A stretch of DNA of 64,000 bases, from positions 1,364,001-1,428,000 of the forward strand of contig CP140199.1 in NCBI GenBank assembly GCA_037349495.1, written 5' to 3'. Shown here piece by piece: positions 10,201-18,230 of this stretch; position 1 is the stretch's first letter, and the number at the start of each line of letters is the position of its first letter. The position numbers and the translations under genes were made by a program. Under the pieces are notes generated by a model. The model made no database searches and was not told the DNA's origin. It saw nothing but the letters and a program-made list of their open reading frames with translations. The DNA comes from Lotmaria passim (lineage: Eukaryota > Euglenozoa > Kinetoplastea > Trypanosomatida > Trypanosomatidae).

Positions 10201-10422
10201 ATGGCAGGCAAAGAGAATGAGGTCGTGCCGCTGTTTGTAAGCTTAGTGCGAACCTGCTCGTCTTTGCTTTACGTAGATTGCGGCTTTCCGCCGCAGTTTC
10301 GCTCTTCCATGTCGGGCGGCGCGCACTTAACGGAGCTAGAGCGGATTCTTGTGCCGCGACGTATGGTGTTGTCTCGCAAGCTGAGCAACCACCCGACTAA
10401 CATAGTTTCTCGCAGCGGCTGA
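7243..10422 (+). CDS. Large leucine-rich-repeat protein with acidic/basic central insert
   Basis: A 1059-residue protein starting at the ATG at 7243 (MAERTWCPSLG). Leucine-rich repeats of the ribonuclease-inhibitor type are seen in three blocks: about 185-295 (ATSLEDLSLINCTL, KYLNLERSSL, LVSLNLSYTNL), about 485-505 (LQALVLRGNRLGDTGAKQVA) and about 645-1030 (ITLLDLGSCHIGRSGLEALA, LHTLDLGYCQLG, LCTLGLEGNQLGADE, ALQLARNELAGG, LTSLNLGDVE). Between the first two lies a strongly acidic run (about 371-390) followed by a long charged helix rich in K, E, R and Q (about 405-450), and a second acidic stretch near residues 580-630. No signal peptide or membrane segment. LRR proteins of this size in trypanosomatids are often cytoskeletal or flagellar scaffolds, but nothing here fixes the role. 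Confidence 0.9.
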   Translation: MAERTWCPSLGTQCDAASPHAAGTDFPADAKMPQPFLTKTSAKHVAAVAASSGASAKAISGDLSLSFQRHFQRFDAAVVASNVNRLHWPTSANVTALQFGSVLVPRDAAVCLSREALQDTPIQASLLALPNDSISDLISLIVRRSTGKSDGSSADMLTGLIGLPSTCHVTTMSEVFDSLVCSKPFLKRVRQLTLCDATSGDEASALTEFARSATSLEDLSLINCTLRSDIVATIEVLKDREVKYLNLERSSLGCSPADAEREAVLAALAAHLKVNKFLVSLNLSYTNLDAEAVSSLMNALAESDTQMLPQDMSDRAPDAFDPSTLGGRVDPTAFLGATRKASDDGSQGEEAEETEESLASSRVASEDGSADSDVDEEDEEDEEDEEEEAANKEGKPSHLTVSAEKEKKKRERERLQTERRQQRERHRQVKELLQREDSERRVLVEEYLSGVREVVLGSSARIAKRYGEEKQKAEELYCLRRSGWSRLQALVLRGNRLGDTGAKQVALVLREEVPLTEDEARERQEAADTLRGNLGAALGAGRIAVSVDEAKARGVLQQMAQSEFAAICAREGNAGSVVAADAEEEEDEYAKEAPSVVMTNVENCRDSGGGEDEATPNEDDGAVQLLAEEKRRWEEWAAEGLPQVTVAPMKKGMRSITLLDLGSCHIGRSGLEALAEALRTNTTLESLCLRHNPIGGITAAQPKASHGDPDSAMPASFTSFVEMLCMNKSLHTLDLGYCQLGAEHVRTLAATLRVNNVLCTLGLEGNQLGADEAYQQKKYDHSYLYDLWMAVAQPGCALRHLHMSHNSIALCLWSEEADALAAVCGQVSSLSLAHVGLQESHLRLWSEALQRSSGAHGPTVRALQLARNELAGGAGGAALGSLLQHFTVLEELSLDEHPLLGSAGVAAALEHLSTTLRRLGCCGTGLTAAFVGAVQSPVIPPVVAEQLTSLNLGDVEAPTSGALRSWTTYLADSLKSIQFLSLWARGMAGKENEVVPLFVSLVRTCSSLLYVDCGFPPQFRSSMSGGAHLTELERILVPRRMVLSRKLSNHPTNIVSRSG

Positions 10423-11199
10423 GAATAGTGTCTTGCTTTACATCGGCTTTCTCCCTTCCCGCAAGAGTGAAGTCGAGGAGGAAAGCTGTAAATGGCTGGC
10501 CAATGTACACTACAACGCTGTTTGATCGACAGACGCGGAAAGACACCCTAAGTTCTTTCTCTTTCTTTCTTATATGAAGCCGAGGATGTTTCAATGCACT
10601 CATTATTTTATTTTTCACTTTACAAAGAAAAAGAAGAAAAAATGTACAGCTTCCTTCCAGATGTTACCTCTCCTACAAAGAAAAGCAAACGACCACACAA
10701 AACAAACGGAGAGTGTTAAGCCGCGTTCGAAACACGACTGATTTGATCGAAAGTCTGGCTTTGGCCAGAAAAGCCGAGTAATAACTGAGCGCTGTATGCT
10801 TTTTGCATTCTGCTTCGCTTTGCCCTTTTCTGCTCGGGCCTGCGGGTTTCATCTTTCTGGCCATGCTGGTGAAGAACACCTCAGCTGCTTTCAACGAAAA
10901 CACAATCTCGGTCGCAATGTGCGCTTTATCGCGCTTCTCATGTTCTCCTGCTTTTTGATCTTGTCGACACCTTCGATGTGTAAACATGACCTTTTTTGTT
11001 TTTATTCGAAAGGAATCGAGCATTATACGCTTTTCTTTCTTTCTGAAAAGACAACGGTCACCCAACGCTTATCGCTTATACACATACAGCTTCAGCATCT
11101 TTGAATCGCATTTTGCTTCATTACGAAAATTAAAAAGACTGCGTTTTTTTTTTGTCTATACCTTCTGTTTTTTTTTTTTTTTTAAAGTCAGTCAATACT
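10423..11199. other. Intergenic spacer before the aldo-keto reductase
   Basis: About 780 bases. A GC-richer block at 10690-10990 carries a small hairpin (TCTGGC at about 10753 with GCCAGA at about 10763). T-tracts at 11144-11152 and 11168-11183 lead to the AAAG acceptor at 11187. Short open frames on both strands are not supported as genes. Confidence 0.55.
11168..11187 (+). promoter_or_regulatory. Putative trans-splice acceptor of the aldo-keto reductase
   Basis: A long uninterrupted T-tract followed by AAAG, with AG at 11186-11187, 12 bases before the ATG. It is the first AG after the tract and rules out the longer upstream frame as the coding start. Confidence 0.75.
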
Positions 11200-12036
11200 A
11201 TGGCTTCCAAGTGCCCTGTTGTGACGCTGAGCAACAGCGTGCAGGTGCCGCAGATCGGCATCGGCACGTGGGAGGCGACGGACGAGACAGTGCAGAACAT
11301 CAAGTGGGCTGTCACCGCGGGCTACCGCCACATCGACACTGCCCACTTCTACAAGAACGAAGCAAGTGTTGGTGAGGGCATCCGTACGTGCGGCGTGCCG
11401 CGCTCGGAGCTGTTCGTGACGACAAAGCTGTGGAACTACGACCACGGCTACGACAACGCGCTCGCTGCGTTCGAGCGGAGCCGCAAGGCGCTCGGTGTGG
11501 ATTACGTCGACCTGTACCTGATCCACTGGCCGGGCCAGAGCCGCTCCTACATCGAGACGTGGCGCGCGTTTGAGAAGCTCTATGCGGAGAAGAAGGTGCG
11601 CGCGATCGGGGTGTCCAACTTCGAGCCACACCACCTGGAGGACCTGTTGGCGAACTGCACCGTGCCGCCGATGGTCAACCAGGTGGAGATGCACCCGCTT
11701 TTTCAACAGGCCACCGTGCGTGAGTTCTGCGCGAAGCACAACATCGCCGTGACCGGGTGGCGTCCGCTGGGCAAGGGCAAGCTGCTCACGGAACCGCGCC
11801 TCGTTGAGGTGGCGGAGAAGCACCAGAAGGCGGTGTCGCAGGTGATCATCCGCTGGTTCGTGCAGCTCGGTGTGATTGTCATCCCGAAGTCGAGCAACGA
11901 GGAACGCATCAAGCAAAACTTCGACGTTTTCGACTTCGAGCTTTCACCGGAGGATATGAAGGTGATTGAGTCGCTCGAGACGAACAAGCGCATCGGAGGC
12001 GACCCCGACACCTTTTTCCCTACTGCTCGTGACTGA
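11200..12036 (+). CDS. PGFS: Aldo-keto reductase, prostaglandin F2-alpha synthase type
   Basis: A 278-residue NADPH-dependent aldo-keto reductase. The catalytic tetrad is complete: Asp46 and Tyr51 (GYRHIDTAHFYKNE), Lys76 (VTTKLW) and His109 (LIHWPG). The family patterns IGIGTWEA (19-26), VRAIGVSNFE and the cofactor-binding IPKSSNEERIKQN near the C-terminus are present. Length and loops match the short AKR5A type found in trypanosomatids, where the enzyme reduces prostaglandin H2 to F2-alpha and also other aldehydes and quinones. A cytosolic enzyme is expected: there is no signal peptide. The start at 11200 directly follows the acceptor at 11187. The family is certain; the physiological substrate cannot be read from sequence. 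Confidence 0.93.
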   Translation: MASKCPVVTLSNSVQVPQIGIGTWEATDETVQNIKWAVTAGYRHIDTAHFYKNEASVGEGIRTCGVPRSELFVTTKLWNYDHGYDNALAAFERSRKALGVDYVDLYLIHWPGQSRSYIETWRAFEKLYAEKKVRAIGVSNFEPHHLEDLLANCTVPPMVNQVEMHPLFQQATVREFCAKHNIAVTGWRPLGKGKLLTEPRLVEVAEKHQKAVSQVIIRWFVQLGVIVIPKSSNEERIKQNFDVFDFELSPEDMKVIESLETNKRIGGDPDTFFPTARD

Positions 12037-12767
12037 CGAGGAGCAACACCGATACGACGTTGAGCGAGTCCTACGTGCTTTTTGGTGGTAAACACGGTGC
12101 TTATTATTGCTCTGTTTTGGCGGTGTACGTATATATAAATACAATCAAATGCCAATCAAAAGAGATCACAGGCCAATCATTTAAACGAGGAGGCGGCCAG
12201 CTGCATGAACCTTTCGTTTGTTTGTGCCTTTTTTCAATTATACACACTCGTTTATTTATATCTTTGTCTCCGTTTTTCTGCTCAAAGCCAACTCGTTTGG
12301 TGGCTGGTTCACCCAAGTCACGAGTGCAGATACGGGAGCTTATACTCATCTCGTTGAGAGAGTCACAAGCAAACAAAAAACAAAAAAAATGTCTCTTGGT
12401 GGTAGCGGCTGCAGGGAGAAGGACAGACGCAACGCATTCGCCGCAGTTTTTCCGGTGGCTTCAGAACAGCAAATTGATCATTTTTTTTTTTTGCTATTAT
12501 CAAGCTTTGTTGGTTTCCCACCATACTCGACTTAGCGACACCCCAACGTGGGGCGAATATACACTGTGTGCGTGTGTGTGTCTTGTGCAACCGATCTTTA
12601 GCGAATGAACGTTTTGTAAGCGAAAGTCCACCGATGCGCCTGCCTTTTCTCACTTTCTCTTTTGTCCATACTGCACTTCTCGCTTTAACCCGCATCTTCT
12701 CTGAACACTGCACTTTTCTTTTGCCACAACTGCCCTTTCATACGTGTACACGGATAGCTAGCTCCAA
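12037..12767. other. Intergenic spacer before RPS2
   Basis: About 730 bases. A T12 tract lies at about 12480-12492 and a GT-rich patch at about 12565-12581. The last 120 bases are pyrimidine-rich (about 12630-12740) with AG acceptors at 12756-12757 and 12760-12761 just before the RPS2 start. No gene seen. Confidence 0.6.
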
Positions 12768-13589
12768 ATGGCTGACGCTCAACCTGCTGCTGAGAACCCC
12801 GTCGTGGAGGCCCCCCGCGCCGAGCGCGGCTTCGGCCGTGGCCGCGGTGGTCGCGGCGGCCGTGGTGGCCGTGGTGGCCGTGGTGGCCGTGGCGGCCGCG
12901 GTGGCGCCGGGGAGGAGAAGGAATGGGTCCCGTGCACGAAGCTGGGCCGCCTCGTGAAGGCGCAGAAGATCACCTCGCTGGAGGAGATCTTCCTCTTCTC
13001 GATGCCCATCAAGGAGCACCAGATCGTCGACACCCTCATCGCCGAGGGCCAGCTGCGCGATGAGATGATGAAGATTTACCCGGTGCAGAAGGCCACTTCT
13101 GCCGGTCAGCGCACCCGCTTCAAGGCGTTCAACGTCGTCGGCGACGGCGCCGGCCACATCGGCATTGGCGCACGCGTCGGCAAGGAGGTGTCCCTGGCGA
13201 TTCGCTCGTCGATGATTGCGGCGAAGCTCAACATCGTGCCAGTGCGCCGCGGCTACTGGGGCAACAAGATCGGTGAGCCCCACACGATCCCGATGAAGGT
13301 CACCGGCAAGTGCGGCTCCGTCGCCGTTCGCCTCGTGCCGGCGCCTCGCGGTACTGGCATCGTCGCGGCCCCTGTGCCGAAGAAGATCCTCGAGTTCGCC
13401 GGCGTGGAGGACGTGTACACGAGCTCCCGCGGCAAGACCCGCACGCACGGCAACCTGATCATGGCTACCTTCTACGCCCTGCGCAAGACCTACGGCTTCC
13501 TCACCCCCGACCTGTGGGCGGACACCGAACCGTCGCGCGAGCCGACCGACGAGCACGGCGAGTTCCTCGCTGGTGTCGCTGCTGCGTAG
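12768..13589 (+). CDS. RPS2: 40S ribosomal protein S2 (uS5)
   Basis: A 273-residue protein. After an acidic N-terminus ([16 protein letters not shown]) comes a run of tandem GRGG units (about residues 22-46), the usual arginine-methylation region of eukaryotic S2. The S5 RNA-binding fold follows: [74 protein letters not shown] and the C-terminal [20 protein letters not shown]. All conserved blocks are in order and intact. It is part of the small subunit near the mRNA entry channel, where S5 proteins affect decoding accuracy. Coding GC is very high, as expected for a highly expressed trypanosomatid gene. Confidence 0.98.
   Translation: MADAQPAAENPVVEAPRAERGFGRGRGGRGGRGGRGGRGGRGGRGGAGEEKEWVPCTKLGRLVKAQKITSLEEIFLFSMPIKEHQIVDTLIAEGQLRDEMMKIYPVQKATSAGQRTRFKAFNVVGDGAGHIGIGARVGKEVSLAIRSSMIAAKLNIVPVRRGYWGNKIGEPHTIPMKVTGKCGSVAVRLVPAPRGTGIVAAPVPKKILEFAGVEDVYTSSRGKTRTHGNLIMATFYALRKTYGFLTPDLWADTEPSREPTDEHGEFLAGVAAA
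12838..12904 (+). repeat. 9-bp tandem repeat inside RPS2
   Basis: Degenerate GGCCGTGGT units encoding the Gly-Arg-Gly-Gly region of RPS2. Such arrays can vary in copy number between strains. Confidence 0.85.
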
Positions 13590-14383
13590 TCAGCGCGTGT
13601 TTTGTTTGTCACCCAACCGGGACTACGTTACTTTTACTGTTTGTCACTTACTTTTTTTTCTTTCTCATTTGTATTAAAAAAAAAAAAAAACAGTGGTATG
13701 CTTGAGTTTATCGAAAACCGCGGGTGCGCTCTAGCAATGTGAGCACAAACATCGTTGCGCTCTGTGGAAGCAGTATTTGGCGTTTTTTTTTTTTCAAATG
13801 GGGCCGTTCGCCTTCATTTCCAGTGGTCTGTGGCGTCACCGCATGTCGTGTAAAGCAGTGGTAAAACGTCACTTTTTACCCCTTTTTTTTTCCTCCATGC
13901 TCATTAGAGTTTTACTCGAGGCATGAACAGCGCTGACTAGTACTGGAAGAGGAGAAGGAGGAAAACAGGGCAGTTTGACGTGTGCTGATGTGGGCATCAG
14001 CCGCACTGCATCTGCCGCGCTTGTCGGTGCTCCTTTTATTACCGCGAGAGTCTCTCTGTCCTTTTTCTCCTTTTGTTGTTATTATTGCTATTTCCCCTCG
14101 ATGCGCGAACGCGCTTTGTCCATATGGCCTTCCCTGCAGTTCCAGTGCACTTGCTTTTTTTTTTTCGCTTATTGTTCAGCAAGCGGTGCGGGACACGGTT
14201 TTGATTGCACTCAAGCACAACTACCGGTGCAAAAGAAATAAAACGTGCAGTACCACGACAACTTCCACTGAGAAGGCATTAAAAAAAAAAAAAAAGGTCC
14301 TCACTCACACACAGACATCCGTTTTTTTTTTTTTTTTGCGCCGAAAGACATTGTCGTTATTTCTCTTTTGTTTTCTATTCATC
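13590..14383. other. Intergenic spacer before the WW/DUF1279 gene
   Basis: About 790 bases with T- and A-tracts (A14 near 13676, T12 near 13783, T11 near 14157, A15 near 14281, T15 near 14323). The last tract followed by AAAG at 14346-14347 is the likely acceptor. Open frames through this region are low-complexity extensions. Confidence 0.6.
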
Positions 14384-15301
14384 ATGCGCTGTGTTATGCG
14401 TACGCGTTGTCTGCCTGCGGTGGCTTCTTCCTCGTTGCTGTTCGGACGTTCTTGGAAGTCTACCAGCACTGCCTCCCAGGCAGGGCGCGGCGATGCCAGG
14501 CACGCTCCCACGCCCACGACGCCGGCCGGCACTACCGCTGCTGCTGTGCTTCCAGGCGTCGACTTAGCCCGGCGCGCTGTCCAGCCAAGTCAGGAATTCC
14601 CCGCCACGTGGAGCGAAGATGAGCCCCTCGCGCCAACCGACCCGCGCACCGCGTGGCGCGAGCTCTACTCGCTGGAGGCGGAGAAGCCCTACTACCAGAA
14701 CATTCAAACTATGGAAGTGCGGTGGGAAATTCCGGAGGGCTTTGTGACACGCTTCCCTCGGCTATATGAGTCGAGCGGATACTATGTGGATGAGCATGGC
14801 GCAGTGTTCCGCGCAAGGGCGACGGTGTCATCAGCCGCGGCGACAGCTGCCGTGACGGGCGAGACGGCGTCGAAGTCAAGCGAAAAGACGGATTGCGTGA
14901 GGGCGCTGACGCTGAAGCAGCGCATGGCGGCCTACGGCGCCGGCGGGTTGCTGTGGTATCTTATCGTCCACAGCGTATCCTTCTGCGGCGTTTTTACCTG
15001 TCTCTACTTTTTACACATCGACCTCATCGGCGTAGCGCGCTCGTACGGCTTCGATGTGAAACCGTCGGCGGATGTCGTGGTCAGCGAGAAGAAGCGGCCA
15101 CCGTTTTGGAAGACGTTTGTGGTAGCTCTCGTGCTGAATAAGATGCTTGTACCAGTGCATCTGTTCATCACGGTCACCACCGCGCCGATTCTCGTGCACC
15201 GTCTGGAGCCAATTGCAGCGAGGCTGTTCCCCGCTGTCCAGTCCGTTTTCAGGAGTTTCTTCAGCAAGACAAAGGCAGCATCCTCGTCCGCCAAGGCGTA
15301 A
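14384..15301 (+). CDS. Mitochondrial-type DUF1279 (FAM210-like) membrane protein with WW domain
   Basis: A 305-residue protein. The N-terminus (MRCVMRTRCLPAVASSSLLF) is basic, serine-rich and free of acidic residues, like a mitochondrial targeting peptide. Residues 91-117 look like a WW domain: Trp91, PYYQN, then Trp114 and Pro117 in VRWEIP, with the usual spacing of 23 between the tryptophans. Residues about 175-285 match DUF1279: LTLKQRMAAYGAGGLLWYLI, a first membrane segment to about 208, SYGFDV, then a second segment FWKTFVVALVLNKMLVPVHL. DUF1279 proteins (FAM210A/B) are inner-membrane proteins linked to mitochondrial translation and organelle shape. The start at 14384 follows the acceptor at 14347; Met5 is an alternative start. 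The domain calls are by eye; DUF1279 is the stronger. Confidence 0.82.
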   Translation: MRCVMRTRCLPAVASSSLLFGRSWKSTSTASQAGRGDARHAPTPTTPAGTTAAAVLPGVDLARRAVQPSQEFPATWSEDEPLAPTDPRTAWRELYSLEAEKPYYQNIQTMEVRWEIPEGFVTRFPRLYESSGYYVDEHGAVFRARATVSSAAATAAVTGETASKSSEKTDCVRALTLKQRMAAYGAGGLLWYLIVHSVSFCGVFTCLYFLHIDLIGVARSYGFDVKPSADVVVSEKKRPPFWKTFVVALVLNKMLVPVHLFITVTTAPILVHRLEPIAARLFPAVQSVFRSFFSKTKAASSSAKA

Positions 15302-16629
15302 GAAGAGGAAGAAAACGAAAGAAAAAAAGAGGCTCGTGAGTAACCTCCATGCTATTTTTCCTTGTTTCAGAGATCGCTCTCTGTCTCTCTCTTGAAAAGC
15401 GAAGGTGGCACACAATTTCACACGCAGTTATGCAAGCTGAAACAACGGAGTAGGCTCTTCTTTCTTTCGGTTTGTCGGGTTAATGCTGCCAGTTGTGCGT
15501 GTGCGGTGACTGTGGCGCTAGGAGGTGATAGTGGTGTAGTGCATCATCGAGGGTAACCACACAGACCTTTTCATGCTATGATTCACGTGTTTTTTGGTGA
15601 CGCAAGTGCAAGGGGGCAGCACACTTTTTATTTTCAACTCTTCTTTTTTGTTCTGTTTCTTCACAACTCTTGTGCATTTGGAGATTATGTCTGTTGCCGA
15701 AGGAAGGTGTCGATTATACATGGGTGCACATGCACATAAGCTCACTCGGGAGTCTGCGCACGGCTTTTGCTGACGCGGATTTCCTTTATTCCTCTTTTTT
15801 TTTTTTTGGTTGCTTGTGCTGTGCTATTTTCATGTCCGATGTGCTTCTGGGGTCATTGCGCGACTTATTTTCTATTGGCGTGCCTCGGTGTTGGAGACGC
15901 GCCGGTGAAATGACGACGGTCATTTTTGTGCACAGAGAGCTGCTCTGTGAGGCGTTGACGAGCTCTGTTTTCCGCGCTTCTCTTGTTTGTTTATTTCCCT
16001 TTTTCTCCAAATTTCGCTCGATTACCGAAAGAGCCTTTTTCCTTTGTAGTCTCTGTTTCTCTTTTTTTTTTTCTTTTAATATATCTCAACCACGTGCGTC
16101 TTCACTGCAATCTTCTGAAATGGTGAACTTAGCCTAACGAAAAAGAAGCAACAAAAAAACCCAGAGTGGTTGTTTTAAGTGTACTTGTGTAAAACAGAGT
16201 TCGGCGAGTTTTGACTTCGTTTCGCGGTGAGGAGCACCAAAAAGAGCAGTGTAGGGCATCCCTCAAACGTATAACGATAAGCCAAGAACCTTTTTTTTTG
16301 TGCGTGATGCTCCTTTTTCTCTCTTTTTCACACGTGTTTCCATTTCCGATGATGGTGTCTATTTTGGCTTAGCCACTCGGCGCAAAGGAACACAGATTTT
16401 TTTTGCTGGACTATTCGGCTTTCCAGCGCACTTATTCTGCTGCGCCCTTCACTTACTTTTTATCTCCCCCGATATATCACATCTTTTTTTTCTTCTGTGA
16501 TTCTCTTTGTCTGTAAATCTGCATTATATGTGTATTTATTATTATTATTGTTTTTTTTTTCCTCTCCTTATTCCGCAATGTGCCACACTTCTGCTTTCAC
16601 CTGCGTAGAAACCTACTTCAGAGTTCACC
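15302..16629. other. Intergenic spacer before RPL17
   Basis: About 1.33 kb, long for this unit. It has T-tracts at about 15798, 16060, 16290 and 16550 and a short ATT run near 16537. The last 70 bases are pyrimidine-rich with AG acceptors at 16607-16608 and 16620-16621. Open frames on both strands are phenylalanine/serine-rich and not coding-like. No gene supported. Confidence 0.55.
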
Positions 16630-17130
16630 ATGACTCACTACTCTCGTAAGCCACAGGTGTCGTCGAAGGCCGCCAAGGCGAAGGTCAGCGACCTCCGCTG
16701 CCACTACAAGAACACGTTTGAGACCGCGAACGTGATCAACGGCATGCCGCTGCGCAAGGCTCAGCAGCTGTACCGCCAGGTGCTCGCCAAGACCCGCTGC
16801 ATCCCCTTCAAGCGCTACAACGGGAAGATCGGCCGCACCGCCCAGGCGAAGGAGTGGGGCCAGACGAAGGGCCGCTGGCCGCGCAAGTCCGTCGTGGCGA
16901 TGATGTCGCTGCTGAAGAACGCCGAGGCGAACGCCATCGAGAAGGGTCTGAACCCGAACCAGATGGTCATCAAGCACGTTCAGGTGGACCAGGCCGCCCG
17001 CATGCGCCGCCGCACGTTCCGTGCCCACGGCCGCATCACCCCGTACATGTGCAGCCCGTGCCACGTGCAGCTGTTCATGTCGGAGAAGAAGGAGCGCGTG
17101 CCGGCCCCCAAGAGCGCGCCGAAGAAGTAA
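16630..17130 (+). CDS. RPL17: 60S ribosomal protein L17 (uL22)
   Basis: A 166-residue protein with the eukaryotic L17/bacterial L22 signature throughout: TRCIPFKRYNGKIGRTAQAK, then GQTKGRWPRKSVVAMMSLLK, HVQVDQAARMRRRTFRAHGR and ITPYMCSPCHVQLFMSEKKE. The L22 beta-hairpin that lines the exit tunnel corresponds to the RMRRRTFRAHGRITPYM region. The N-terminal YSRKP and the short basic C-terminal tail are normal for the family. Start at 16630 is nine bases after an AG acceptor. It works in the large ribosomal subunit. Confidence 0.97.
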   Translation: MTHYSRKPQVSSKAAKAKVSDLRCHYKNTFETANVINGMPLRKAQQLYRQVLAKTRCIPFKRYNGKIGRTAQAKEWGQTKGRWPRKSVVAMMSLLKNAEANAIEKGLNPNQMVIKHVQVDQAARMRRRTFRAHGRITPYMCSPCHVQLFMSEKKERVPAPKSAPKK

Positions 17131-17182
17131 GCGATGAAAGCAGCCGAGCAAGCTGAAGCAGCGTGCGAGGAAGCCTGAAGAC

Positions 17183-17200
17183 GGGGGTGGGGGTGGGGGG
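17183..17200 (+). repeat. G-rich tract GGGGGTGGGGGTGGGGGG
   Basis: Three long G-runs separated by single T residues, 53 bases downstream of the RPL17 stop and likely within its 3' UTR. It is quadruplex-prone by composition; no other plus-strand G-run of this size was noticed in the window. Confidence 0.8.
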
Positions 17201-18114
17201 CCTGAAATGAAGCGACGAAGAGGGAAGCTACGTCGTGGAGCCTTTTTTCCTTCTTACTTCTGTGTGTTTTTCTCTTCGTTGTCGCTTTTGACTTATTGCG
17301 TCTTTTTTCATTTCTGACGCCCGCTCGCGCGTGTCTTCGCCCACTGCGACCAGCTTTCTTTCCCTTTGTATGGAGTCACGAGCTGCGTTGGGACAGCCAG
17401 CAGTTGTGGTCAGCTTGTCTTCTTCCAGGCCGAAGAGGTTTCTTTCGTTTTCTTTTCTTTTTGTTTGATTTCACTCGACTCATTTGTTACGCAAAACAGA
17501 AGACTTTTTTTCATGATGTAGCACGGCAGCAGAAATCTCTCGGCATAGACACCAAAAAAGAAAAAGCGTCGCTGCCTTGAACGAAGCACCGTTGTCCTCG
17601 GGCTCCGCGTACTTTCTCTGGAAAGGAACTGTTGAAGAGCAACGTTGCTGGTGCGGAGAGAAAAAGTTACCGAGTTCTTTTTTTCCTTTCATTCTAAGGA
17701 AGCGCAGCCCCACCACTTTTCCGGGAAACGCCGTGTTTCTTTCTTAGTGTCTGCCAATGCGTAATCTCAAAAAAGACACACATTGTTTTTGCTTTACGTT
17801 GCTCCATTTACATACGTCTCCTCTCTCTCTCTCTCTCTTTTTTTTCTTTTTGTGGTTTCTTTTCATGTTTCTCCCGAAGAAAAAAAAGTTTTCACGCAGT
17901 GCTGTTTATCCTGCGGACACAAGCGCTCACACAGAGAAGGTAGCTCCTCCAACGATTAAATAGTGAGCCGCTGCTTCGTCTGATTGGTGTGCAACGGAGT
18001 TCTTCTTCTTTTTTTTTTTTCATTTTCCTCAGTGTACACAAAGATAGACGTACCTCCACAAACCAACGTGTCGCTCATTCTCGCATGTCTGATTTAGTCG
18101 CTAAAAAAAACTCG

Positions 18115-18127
18115 TTTTTTTTTTTAG
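18115..18127 (+). promoter_or_regulatory. Putative trans-splice acceptor of the kinesin-MORN gene
   Basis: A T-tract ending directly in AG (18126-18127). It lies about 100 bases before the first ATG (18231) of the kinesin-like gene and supports that start. Confidence 0.65.
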
Positions 18128-18230
18128 GGTGCTTTCTCGGCTTCATTATTCTTCGCTTGTCTTCGTCAACAAACTGTAAAAAAGGGGGAAAAAGAAAAGA
18201 CAAAGGAATTTGCACGGCGAAGTGCTGAAC

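Larger units (their letters stand above)
17131..18230. other. Intergenic spacer with G-rich tract
   Basis: About 1.1 kb. It starts with the G-rich tract at 17183-17200, then pyrimidine-rich sequence with a CT repeat at 17819-17838, a T12 tract at about 18009 and a T-tract ending in TAG at 18126-18127. No gene supported. Confidence 0.6.

Noticed and set aside
10735-10760. Possible tRNA box B near GTTCGAAAC
   Set aside because: No box A at a suitable distance and no cloverleaf can be drawn.
10518-10760. Recurrent TTTGATMGAMAG motif (about 897, 10520 and 10742)
   Set aside because: Twelve degenerate bases in AT-rich spacers are expected to recur; there is no shared flank beyond it except the short peptide similarity listed separately.
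12738-13556. Long minus-strand frame opposite RPS2
   Set aside because: It is a shadow of the GC-rich RPS2 coding sequence; the plus-strand product is unmistakable. The same reasoning removes long antisense frames opposite the aldo-keto reductase, kinesin-MORN, DED1, SEY1, coiled-coil and IFT140 genes.
13982-14383. Upstream extension of the WW/DUF1279 reading frame
   Set aside because: It runs through spacer homopolymers (poly-Lys and poly-Phe) and precedes the likely acceptor at 14347, so it would be removed by trans-splicing.
15670-16137. 155-codon plus-strand frame in the spacer before RPL17
   Set aside because: Phe/Ser/Leu-rich translation of pyrimidine tracts with no recognisable motif.
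18210-18230. Start of the kinesin-like gene seven codons upstream at a TTG
   Set aside because: Not an ATG; the first ATG at 18231 fits the acceptor at 18127.
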